From Gammaproteobacteria bacterium (GTDB lineage Bacteria; Bacillota_I; Bacilli_A; Izemoplasmatales; UBA1188), in NCBI GenBank assembly GCA_024691665.1, contig JAILNJ010000164.1, positions 1 through 5,270 on the forward strand: a DNA stretch of 5,270 bases. Reading direction: 5' to 3'. The first letter of the stretch is position 1; the number at the start of each line of letters is the position of its first letter. Below are positions 1 through 5,236 of the stretch, in pieces. A program made the translations under genes and the position numbers. The notes beneath the pieces are model-generated. The model was not told the origin of the DNA, did not search any database, and saw only the letters and a program-made list of their open reading frames with translations.

Positions 1-2
1 TA

Positions 3-1187
3 AAGAAAGTATCAGAAGAATATGAAAATATCTTTATGGTAGGTGATGAAGACCAATTAATCTATTCCTTTAGATCATCTGATATTGCAATTCTTAATGA
101 TTTCAAAGATAGATGCGATGAAATAATCATTTTAAATGAAAACTATCGATGTAATAAAGAAATACTAAAACTTGCTAATAAACTAATATCTTACAACGTT
201 GATAGGTTAGAAAAAGATTTAGTATCACATATTGAACCTCTGCAAGGAGTCATCTATAAAGATTTCATCAATCAAACTGATGAAGCAATAGAAGTAGCAA
301 CTAGAATCAAACAAATGAATCTAAAAGGAGAATCATTTGAAGATATGGCGGTTCTTTATCGTAATAATAGTCAGATGTATGCAATTGAAAAGATACTAGC
401 TAAAGAAAAAATACCTTACACAGTTTATGGTGCAATGGCATTCTTCGAATACGCTGATATTAGAAATATCATAAATATTTATAGATTATTATTCAATCCA
501 AGAAATGAAATAGCATTTAGTGCCATTCATAATAAGACAGTCCATATTGAATTCTATGAATTACATGAATTAATGAATGATTATCATAAGCAAAAAGATG
601 ATATCATTACATTTTTAACTAAACAAACGGATCCTAAATTCAAAGATTTAGGAGAAAGATACCTTGTATTAAAGAAATTAATGGATGAACTTGAACCAGT
701 TGAATTTTTCATGCAAGTTTTGCATCATCTTAAATACAATAAGTATTTAAAAGAAACTCAAAATGTAAAAGCTGAATACACAAGGCTTATGACATTAAAA
801 GACATGTTACAAGACTTAACTAAAGAAGAAGTCAAAGATTTCTTTAATAACTTAATGTTGGAAGTTAAAGATACAACAAAACCAAATGGAGTATCTTTAA
901 TGACAATTCACAAGTCAAAAGGACTTGAATTTAACACAGTATTTATTGTTGGATGCAATGATGGAATACTACCAGGATTCTCTAGAAAGAATAAAGACCT
1001 AGAAGAAGACAGAAGAGTATTCTATGTTGCAATGACAAGAGCAAAACAAAACTTGTTCTTGTATAGTAGCCAGATCCATTTTGTAAATGGACAACAGTTC
1101 AAACTAAAACCATCGCAATTCTTGACTGAAGCCGGAATAAATAACGAAACAGAAGAATTCTTTGGTAAATATTTTTATAACAAATAA
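3..1187 (+). CDS. UvrD/PcrA/Rep-like superfamily 1 DNA helicase, C-terminal part (5' end outside window)
   Basis: This is an ATP-dependent 3'-5' DNA helicase of the UvrD/PcrA/Rep group, cut by the window edge. The frame is open to the first base, so the Met codon at 36 is internal. Numbering from that Met, visible motifs are: GDEDQLIYSFR at 3-13 (motif III, usually GDxDQSIYxWR), NYRC at 36-39 (motif IV), FFEYADIRN at 136-144, VSLMTIHKSKGLEF at 286-299 (motif V) and EEDRRVFYVAMTRAK at 323-337 (motif VI, with the arginine finger region). Walker A and B lie upstream and are not seen. The region between FFEYADIRN and motif V, corresponding to subdomain 2B, looks somewhat short. The protein ends soon after a PSQFL segment that matches the PSRFL segment of the family, so the C-terminal tail of PcrA is absent. 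Substrate and pathway (repair, plasmid or element replication) cannot be told from this part. Family assignment is secure; the name pcrA or uvrD is not. Confidence 0.93.
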   Translation, partial: KKVSEEYENIFMVGDEDQLIYSFRSSDIAILNDFKDRCDEIIILNENYRCNKEILKLANKLISYNVDRLEKDLVSHIEPLQGVIYKDFINQTDEAIEVATRIKQMNLKGESFEDMAVLYRNNSQMYAIEKILAKEKIPYTVYGAMAFFEYADIRNIINIYRLLFNPRNEIAFSAIHNKTVHIEFYELHELMNDYHKQKDDIITFLTKQTDPKFKDLGERYLVLKKLMDELEPVEFFMQVLHHLKYNKYLKETQNVKAEYTRLMTLKDMLQDLTKEEVKDFFNNLMLEVKDTTKPNGVSLMTIHKSKGLEFNTVFIVGCNDGILPGFSRKNKDLEEDRRVFYVAMTRAKQNLFLYSSQIHFVNGQQFKLKPSQFLTEAGINNETEEFFGKYFYNK

Positions 1188-1204
1188 ATCTCATCATAAA
1201 TAAA

Positions 1205-1225
1205 AAAATAGGCAAAGCCTATTTT
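1205..1225. terminator. Bidirectional intrinsic terminator between convergent genes
   Basis: AAAATAGGC (1205-1213) and GCCTATTTT (1217-1225) form a perfect 9-bp stem with an AAA loop. On the plus strand it ends in TTTT, suited to the helicase gene that stops at 1187. On the minus strand the A-run at 1202-1208 gives a T7 tract, which makes it the stronger terminator for the repressor gene. The repressor stop codon (1219-1221) lies inside the stem. Confidence 0.85.
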
Positions 1226-1539
1226 CTAGAGTAGTTATCAATTATATCTGCAAGTGCAGGATTTTCCTTAATCTTTCTTAAGCGTTCTCTATCAATTTCA
1301 GAAAGATTAGATGGATTATCAATTCCAAATAATTCATATAACGAAACATTAAAGAATTCACAAATCTTAGGTAAGTCCTCAATTGGTGGAATTATAACCA
1401 GATTGAGATTAGTGTAGCTTTTGATATTCTCATTTGAGAAACCAAGTTTATCCATAAACTCTTTCTTAATCTCACTGTTTTCTCTACCCATTAAGTGATC
1501 TCTTAAAAATGTTTTAATACTTAATCTAATATCGTTCAT
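1219..1539 (-). CDS. Xre-family (ImmR/cI-like) transcriptional repressor, 106 aa
   Basis: This is a small DNA-binding protein with an N-terminal helix-turn-helix of the Xre/cI type. Residues about 24-73 give the HTH pattern, ending in a segment (IEDLPKICEFFNVSLYELFG, 53-72) that matches the family's typical 'P..e.L.kIa..f.VSl.eLfG'. The tail at 79-106 is charged and helical, with no obvious second domain. The frame is open to 1605, but the first 22 residues of that reading are hydrophobic and lack a ribosome binding site. The ATG at 1539 is preceded by AAAGGTG with 6 nt spacing, so I start there. It is divergent from an ImmA-like protease gene and separated from it by four palindromic boxes, the usual layout for an autoregulated element repressor. 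By analogy with ICEBs1 ImmR, its targets should be those boxes and its inactivator the neighbouring protease. That role is inferred. Confidence 0.85.
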   Translation of the reverse strand: MNDIRLSIKTFLRDHLMGRENSEIKKEFMDKLGFSNENIKSYTNLNLVIIPPIEDLPKICEFFNVSLYELFGIDNPSNLSEIDRERLRKIKENPALADIIDNYSRK

Positions 1540-1562
1540 AATAAACACCTTTATGCATATAT

Positions 1563-1591
1563 AGTATACAACATTATTATCTATTTGAAAA
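1563..1591 (-). promoter_or_regulatory. Candidate promoter of the repressor gene
   Basis: Reading the minus strand, TATACT (1568-1563, 5 of 6 matches to the -10 consensus) lies 17 bp from TTTTCA (1591-1586, 4 of 6 to the -35). Transcription would start near 1556, giving a leader of about 17 nt before the ATG at 1539 that holds the AAAGGTG ribosome binding site. Operator box O1 (1567-1581) overlaps its -10 and spacer, consistent with autoregulation. It is weaker than the opposing promoter. Confidence 0.5.
1567..1581. promoter_or_regulatory. Operator box O1 (degenerate)
   Basis: TACAACATTATTATC matches box O4 (GATAACATTGTTATC) at 12 of 15 positions. The right half-site TTATC is intact and the left is eroded. 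Its centre (1574) is 31 bp from that of O2, the same step as between O2 and O3, which is the main reason for accepting it. It overlaps the candidate -10 of the minus-strand repressor promoter. Confidence 0.5.
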
Positions 1592-1597
1592 TAAAAA

Positions 1598-1612
1598 GAT
1601 AACAAAATTATC
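1598..1612. promoter_or_regulatory. Operator box O2
   Basis: GATAACAAAATTATC has inverted half-sites GATAA and TTATC, and shares the GATAAC/TTATC frame with O3 and O4. It lies upstream of the -35 elements of both divergent promoters, so it could cooperate with either neighbouring box. Confidence 0.75.
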
Positions 1613-1621
1613 TAAAAAGTG

Positions 1622-1650
1622 TTGACAAGATAACATAATTATCTTATAAT
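1622..1650 (+). promoter_or_regulatory. Consensus sigma-A promoter of the protease-recombinase operon
   Basis: TTGACA (1622-1627) and TATAAT (1645-1650) are both perfect matches to consensus with a 17-bp spacer. The start point should be near 1657, about 37 nt before the protease start codon. Operator O3 (1629-1643) occupies 15 of the 17 spacer bases and O4 lies just after the start point. A bound repressor would therefore block RNA polymerase directly. I see no other convincing plus-strand promoter before the recombinase, so this one probably drives the protease, the small ORF and the recombinase. Confidence 0.88.
1629..1643. promoter_or_regulatory. Operator box O3 inside the promoter spacer
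   Basis: GATAACATAATTATC lies between the -35 and -10 of the rightward promoter, ending one base before the TATAAT hexamer. It has GATAA/TTATC inverted half-sites. It is the box best placed to shut off the operon. Confidence 0.8.
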
Positions 1651-1661
1651 ATTGGTATAAA

Positions 1662-1676
1662 GATAACATTGTTATC
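1662..1676. promoter_or_regulatory. Operator box O4 (most symmetrical)
   Basis: GATAACATTGTTATC is the best palindrome of the set: 6-bp half-sites GATAAC and GTTATC around an ATT centre. It lies at about +6 to +20 of the rightward transcript and ends 5 bp before the GGAGG of the protease gene. Its centre is 33 bp from that of O3. Confidence 0.8.
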
Positions 1677-1693
1677 TACATGGAGGTATGATT

Positions 1694-2275
1694 ATGTTTA
1701 AAACTGACGAAGAATTACGCAAATGGCTTAAGGAAAAGTATCCTTATGTAGAAAAGAGTGATGAAGAAATAAAAAAGGAATTTATAGAAAGTTTTGGAGA
1801 AGAAAAGTGGGCTGAGGAAGAAGCCTTAACACCTCTTATGGATCTATGTTTCAAGTTATGTGATTTCTTAGGAATTGAAGCTGTTCCAATTCTCTTTGAA
1901 GAAATGGAAGAAGATGCAAGATATTATAACGATCTAGATTATATCGGAATATCTAATGATTTTGTTCATGATGAGATAGAAGCAAGAAAAAGTTTAATTC
2001 ACGAAATTAAACATCTACATCAAAAATATTGTATATCTCATAAGAATGAATCATTAAAGTATGCACCGTCTAATTTATTAGAACAGTGGAAGAAAGATTT
2101 TAGTATCAATCAAAGACTTGTTCCACTCGACGAATTAATGTGTATGAGTGTAGAAGTAGATGCCTTTGCATTTACAAAGTATATTTTAAAAGAATGGTTT
2201 GATTATGACTATCATCATTATGATGAAGCATATGATGCATTACTTACCTTATATATAAATAAGTATTACAAGTAA
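1694..2275 (+). CDS. ImmA/IrrE-family zinc metallopeptidase, 193 aa (putative anti-repressor)
   Basis: This is a soluble metallopeptidase of the ImmA/IrrE type (M78/DUF955). Zinc ligands are visible as HEIKH at residues 103-107 (HExxH, with E104 as the catalytic base), and the downstream VEVDAFAF segment carries the likely third ligand, E154, equivalent to the family's E-x-(N/D)-x-F-A. I see no signal peptide or membrane segment. An ATG at 1688 lies only 1 nt after GGAGG (1682-1686), while the in-frame ATG at 1694 has 7 nt spacing, so I start at 1694. The first 45 residues are highly charged and rich in E and K. Family members such as ICEBs1 ImmA cleave the cognate Xre repressor. Here the divergent repressor at 1219-1539 is the obvious substrate by position. 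Having the protease under the repressor's own control would make induction self-reinforcing (inference). Confidence 0.9.
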   Translation: MFKTDEELRKWLKEKYPYVEKSDEEIKKEFIESFGEEKWAEEEALTPLMDLCFKLCDFLGIEAVPILFEEMEEDARYYNDLDYIGISNDFVHDEIEARKSLIHEIKHLHQKYCISHKNESLKYAPSNLLEQWKKDFSINQRLVPLDELMCMSVEVDAFAFTKYILKEWFDYDYHHYDEAYDALLTLYINKYYK

Positions 2276-2281
2276 CAATCA

Positions 2282-2322
2282 TTCTTCCTATCTTGTGAGA
2301 TATATTCATAAGATAGGAGGAA
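2282..2322 (+). promoter_or_regulatory. Hairpin sequestering the ribosome binding site of the small ORF
   Basis: Bases 2282-2298 pair with 2306-2322 in a continuous 17-bp stem (15 Watson-Crick pairs plus two G-U wobbles) around a 7-nt loop (GATATAT). The 3' arm contains the whole AGGAGG (2315-2320) of the ORF starting at 2326, so the folded mRNA should hide it. No T-run follows, so it is not a terminator. The protease stop codon ends at 2275, 6 nt before the stem. A ribosome finishing that gene would cover the base of the stem, which suggests translational coupling. A DNA-level protein binding site is the alternative. Confidence 0.7.
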
Positions 2323-2325
2323 ACG

Positions 2326-2457
2326 ATGAATGCAAACATAAAAATGACTGAAGGTGAAAGAGACTTATACAATATTTTTGTTAAGTACTCAGCATCTTTA
2401 ATTAAGAAATATGGTCCAGATTTAATAAAGAAGAAAAAGAAGAAACCAAAGAAGTAA
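2326..2457 (+). CDS. Small lysine-rich protein, 43 aa, of unknown function
   Basis: I do not recognise this protein. It starts at an ATG with AGGAGG (2315-2320) 5 nt upstream and ends at TAA 32 nt before the recombinase start. Residues 9-30 (from EGERDLYNIF to LIKKYG) look like one amphipathic helix or a helical pair. Residues 35-43 are a polybasic tail (six lysines in a row, then PKK). There is no signal peptide, cysteine pair or recognisable domain. It lies between the protease and recombinase genes and is probably co-transcribed with them. The strong ribosome binding site, buried in a long stem, argues that it is a real gene. Recombination directionality factors of large serine recombinases are small and diverse and often lie near the integrase, so that role is possible but unproven. 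A nucleic-acid-binding accessory protein is another option. Confidence 0.7.
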   Translation: MNANIKMTEGERDLYNIFVKYSASLIKKYGPDLIKKKKKKPKK

Positions 2458-2489
2458 TTTCTAAATAATATGAAAAGGAGGTTAGACAA

Positions 2490-5105
2490 ATGGATAGAGC
2501 CGGAAAGAAATGCATTCTATATTCACGTGTATCTACAGAAATGCAAGTTGATGGTTTTTCTCTTGCTGGTCAAAAGACATGTCTAACTTCTTTTGCTAAA
2601 AGAGAAGAAATGAAGATTATCGGCGAATATGAAGACGCTGGTAAATCTGGTAAATCAATTGAAGGACGTCCTGCCTTTAAAAGAATGTTAAATGACATTA
2701 AAGAAGGACTCCAAGTAGATTATATAATAGTTTATAAGTTATCAAGATTTGGTCGTAACGCAGCTGATGTTTTAAATTCACTTGAAATCATTCAAGATTA
2801 TGGAGTTAATTTAATTTGCACTGATGAAGGAATTGATTCATCTCAAGCATCAGGAAGATTATTAATCTCAGTACTATCAGCTGTAGCCCAAATAGAAAGA
2901 GAAAACATTCTAGAACAAACAATGAATGGTAGACGTGAAAAAGCCCGTCAAGGACTTTGGAATGGTGGACAAGCTCCATATGGATATGATCTAAAAGATG
3001 GAAAACTTGTTATTAACGAAGAAGAAGCCAAGATTGTTAGAATGATTTACGATATGTACGTTCATACTCCAATCTCTATGAGACAACTTGCTATCTATCT
3101 TAATAATCAAAAAGTAGAAAAAAAGTTAGTTGGTAATAGAAAAGATACAACATGGATCGATTCTTCAATGCGTAAGATAATTGGTAACCCAGTATATAAT
3201 GGCAAAATTGAATGGGGACATAGAAAGAACATGAAACAAAAAGGCTCTAAAGAAATGAAAAGAGTCTATACTCATGATAATATTATTGTTTCAAAAGGTG
3301 CTCATGAAGCCATTATTGATGATGAAACATGGGAGAAAGCATTAACAAAGAAAAGACAAGCGGCACTAAAGTTCAATAACAAAGTCTCTCATAAGAAAAT
3401 TCATCCACTTACTGGTCTAATTGTTTGTCCTGAATGCGGAAGAACAATGGGAATAGGACTAAACAAGAAAACAAATCTTAACGGTGAAACTATAAGACAA
3501 TATTATTATCATTGTAATAACGCTTATAGAAGAGACTTCAGTAAAATAACTTGTAATCATAAAAGAGTATATAACGCTGAATGTTGCGAAAAACTAGTAA
3601 GAAAAGCTATTAGTAAAATAGTAGTTAATGAACAATATATTGAAAGTCTAAAGAAAGAATTTACTGGAGTAGATACTTCATCAAGACTTTCATTAGAATT
3701 AGAAAACTATGAAAAGAAACTAAAGTCATTAAATACAAACAAGAATAGCTTAGAATCTGAAATCGATAATTTAGATGCTGATGCACCTAACTACGAAAAG
3801 AAACGTGAAACATTGAACATTAGACTTAACAAAGTCTATGATAATGTCTTTGAAGTAGAAGATAAGATAGAAGATGTTAAGAAAAAGATCAAATCAATTG
3901 AATCTCAAATGATATCTGCTGATTTAATTATTAATGCTTTAAAGAGTTTTGATGAAATGTATGACATGATGACTGAAGAAGAACGTAAGATCTTCTTAAA
4001 ATCAATGATTAAGAAAATTGAATTTACTGAAAGAACTGATGAATTCACTGACATTCAGTTAAAATCAATATCATTTAACTTCCCAGTATTTAAAGATTTA
4101 AAGGTTGTTGAAAGATTACAAGATGCTGATATGGATGAAACAATAAAAGAATTACCTGCTCAAGTAAAAATAAGTTCAATTGAACAAAAAGTAGAATTTG
4201 GTTCTGATGAAAATCAAATAGAATTAGAATCTCTATCTCCATATAAAGAGCGTATCATTAAAGAAAAGTTCTTAAGAGAAAGAGTTCCAAGACCTAAAAA
4301 GAATCGTGACGATAGTCACCATCAAAACAATGTCATTATGGAATATGTATGGGAAAAGTATAATCTAAAGGTTTATGCTCAAATTATAAGATTTGTGAAA
4401 GCTGAATTAGGAATGTATGTTAGACGACTTAAAACAACATCACTAGATGAATATAAATACCACATATCTCATGAAAAATGGGATGCAGTAGTAGATGCTC
4501 TTACTCATTTTGAACTTATTCCAGATGAAATAATGGCTAATCTTGATGAACTAAATAAACAAGCATATGAAAAACTGGATATCTTAAATTCAAAGATAAG
4601 AGCCAAAAAAGGTGATGAACTAGATAGATTTGTTGCTGAAATAAGAAAAGAGACAGGACTAAAGATAACTGCTCGTAATGTCATTATCGTAAAAGATATG
4701 TTAGGAATAGAAAAACATATTGTCTATTCAACAAGTGGTAATGCATTATCAATAAGAATTCCAATCTATGAAAAGTCTAAAGCAATCCTAGAAAAGCTAA
4801 TAAGAGAAAACAATTATCCAAATGCTTTTGAATTGAGAACTAAACTGGAACAATCATATGAAGAAATAAAGAAAGCATACATAAAGAGAAATCCAAATAA
4901 TAACGACATCATAGACTATGTTAAAGAAAAATATGACTTAGTAGTCAATCCATCAATGATATCATATGTTAGAGATAAACTTGGAATTTGTGTTAAACAA
5001 AAAGATAATAGATATGATCCAACACAAAAGAACAAGAGAATCCCAACACCAGATAAGTATAATGCAATTGTTGAAGCTATGAATGTTTATGGAATGATTG
5101 TATGA
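2490..5105 (+). CDS. Large serine recombinase (resolvase/integrase family) with a triplicated C-terminal domain, 871 aa
   Basis: This is a site-specific recombinase that cuts and rejoins DNA through a serine-phosphate bond. The catalytic domain spans about residues 8-150. It contains YSRVSTEMQ (11-19) with nucleophile S15 and R13, and VDYIIVYKLSRFGRN (76-90) with D77, K83, R86 and R89. IERENILEQ (135-143) leads into the long helix, and PYGY (163-166) opens the recombinase domain (about 165-295). A zinc ribbon follows with C313, C316, C342 and C355. A coiled coil covers about 382-475, and a segment usual for the end of the family covers about 485-535. Typical members stop near 450-650 residues. 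This one continues for some 300 more, with three related units. The start at 2490 follows AAAAGGAGG with 8 nt spacing. The stop is TGA, followed by an in-frame TAA two codons later. It is probably the last gene of the repressor-controlled operon. Whether it integrates an element or inverts DNA locally cannot be decided here. Confidence 0.96.
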   Translation: MDRAGKKCILYSRVSTEMQVDGFSLAGQKTCLTSFAKREEMKIIGEYEDAGKSGKSIEGRPAFKRMLNDIKEGLQVDYIIVYKLSRFGRNAADVLNSLEIIQDYGVNLICTDEGIDSSQASGRLLISVLSAVAQIERENILEQTMNGRREKARQGLWNGGQAPYGYDLKDGKLVINEEEAKIVRMIYDMYVHTPISMRQLAIYLNNQKVEKKLVGNRKDTTWIDSSMRKIIGNPVYNGKIEWGHRKNMKQKGSKEMKRVYTHDNIIVSKGAHEAIIDDETWEKALTKKRQAALKFNNKVSHKKIHPLTGLIVCPECGRTMGIGLNKKTNLNGETIRQYYYHCNNAYRRDFSKITCNHKRVYNAECCEKLVRKAISKIVVNEQYIESLKKEFTGVDTSSRLSLELENYEKKLKSLNTNKNSLESEIDNLDADAPNYEKKRETLNIRLNKVYDNVFEVEDKIEDVKKKIKSIESQMISADLIINALKSFDEMYDMMTEEERKIFLKSMIKKIEFTERTDEFTDIQLKSISFNFPVFKDLKVVERLQDADMDETIKELPAQVKISSIEQKVEFGSDENQIELESLSPYKERIIKEKFLRERVPRPKKNRDDSHHQNNVIMEYVWEKYNLKVYAQIIRFVKAELGMYVRRLKTTSLDEYKYHISHEKWDAVVDALTHFELIPDEIMANLDELNKQAYEKLDILNSKIRAKKGDELDRFVAEIRKETGLKITARNVIIVKDMLGIEKHIVYSTSGNALSIRIPIYEKSKAILEKLIRENNYPNAFELRTKLEQSYEEIKKAYIKRNPNNNDIIDYVKEKYDLVVNPSMISYVRDKLGICVKQKDNRYDPTQKNKRIPTPDKYNAIVEAMNVYGMIV
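4320..5099 (+). repeat. Three tandem copies of a 67-70 residue protein module in the recombinase tail
   Basis: The copies are at recombinase residues 611-677 (4320-4520), 708-776 (4611-4817) and 801-870 (4890-5099). They share the pattern I-x2-(Y/F)-V-x-E-(K/I)-Y-x-L-x-V, then I-x2-V-(K/R)-x2-LG(I/M), then a variable basic stretch, then K-x2-A-(I/V)-(V/L)-(E/D)-(A/K)-(M/L) and a final (M/L)I in copies 1 and 3. The landmark LG glycines are G641, G739 and G832, spaced 98 and 93 residues apart. Copies 1 and 3 are closest; copy 2 is the most diverged. Each is preceded by a basic helical linker. The DNA itself is not repetitive, so the triplication is old. The two-helix core with I-x2-VK-x2-LGI looks like a helix-turn-helix, which is an inference from pattern only. 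Confidence 0.75.
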
Positions 5106-5150
5106 AAATAATGAAAATGTGATAGGTGTATTTCAATAAAAAAAGAATTA

Positions 5151-5159
5151 TGATATACT
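5151..5159 (+). promoter_or_regulatory. Possible extended -10 promoter
   Basis: TGATATACT gives a TGN extension plus TATACT (5154-5159, 5 of 6 matches to the -10). The hexamer 17 bp upstream, TTTCAA (5131-5136), is a poor -35. A transcript from about 5166 would run through the stems at 5187-5230 into the terminator at 5237-5270, giving an RNA of roughly 100 nt. The hexamer lies within the palindrome arm, so the match may be incidental. Confidence 0.3.
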
Positions 5160-5181
5160 ATGTATATATATACATAGTATA
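5154..5181. repeat. Perfect 28-bp palindrome downstream of the recombinase
   Basis: The half TATACTATGTATAT (5154-5167) is followed by its exact reverse complement with no spacer; symmetry breaks at 5153/5182. It starts 48 bp after the recombinase stop. No T-run follows closely on either strand, so it is a poor terminator. Large serine recombinases often sit next to one of their attachment sites, and those are imperfect inverted repeats, so it is a candidate recombinase site. It could equally be another protein's operator or a cruciform-prone sequence. Confidence 0.8.
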
Positions 5182-5186
5182 CCTTG

Positions 5187-5230
5187 CTCTCTCTTGAATT
5201 ATCAGAGAGGGGTAATATTAGAATATTATA
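5187..5230 (+). other. Non-coding structured stretch: two adjacent stem-loops
   Basis: CTCTCTCT (5187-5194) can pair with AGAGAGGG (5204-5211), giving 8 bp with one wobble and a 9-nt loop. Next, TAATATT (5213-5219) and AATATTA (5222-5228) are perfect inverted repeats two bases apart. A third small one, ATCTC-G-GAGAT, spans 5230-5240 and competes with the terminator stem. No ORF with a ribosome binding site is present. It may be the recombinase 3' untranslated region, the leader of a gene beyond the window, or a short RNA; none of the RNA families I know was recognised. Confidence 0.4.
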
Positions 5231-5236
5231 TCTCGG

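Noticed and set aside
1540..1605. Longer N-terminus for the repressor, starting at 1605
   Set aside because: There is no ribosome binding site there, the extension is hydrophobic and unlike the family, and it would overlap operator boxes and the promoter. The ATG at 1539 has a good site.
1585..1613. Second plus-strand promoter with TTGAAA at 1585
   Set aside because: The sequence at the -10 distance is a poor match and belongs to operator O2. The promoter at 1622-1650 is consensus.
1688..1693. Earlier ATG of the protease gene at 1688
   Set aside because: It is only 1 nt from the GGAGG. The ATG at 1694 has 7 nt spacing.
2244..2489. Minus-strand open frame of 81 codons, phenylalanine-rich
   Set aside because: It is antisense to the small lysine-rich gene. 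The F-run mirrors its lysine codons, and no ribosome binding site or family resemblance is seen.
5103..5111. TGA read as tryptophan (Mollicutes code), with TAA two codons later as the true stop
   Set aside because: All tryptophans in the window are TGG and every gene closes sensibly under the standard code. The TGA-AAA-TAA is better read as a backup stop.
5126..5197. Short GTG/ATG frame (23 codons, tyrosine-rich) over the palindrome, considered as an attenuator leader peptide
   Set aside because: It has no usable ribosome binding site, and the tyrosines arise from translating the TAT/ATA-rich palindrome.
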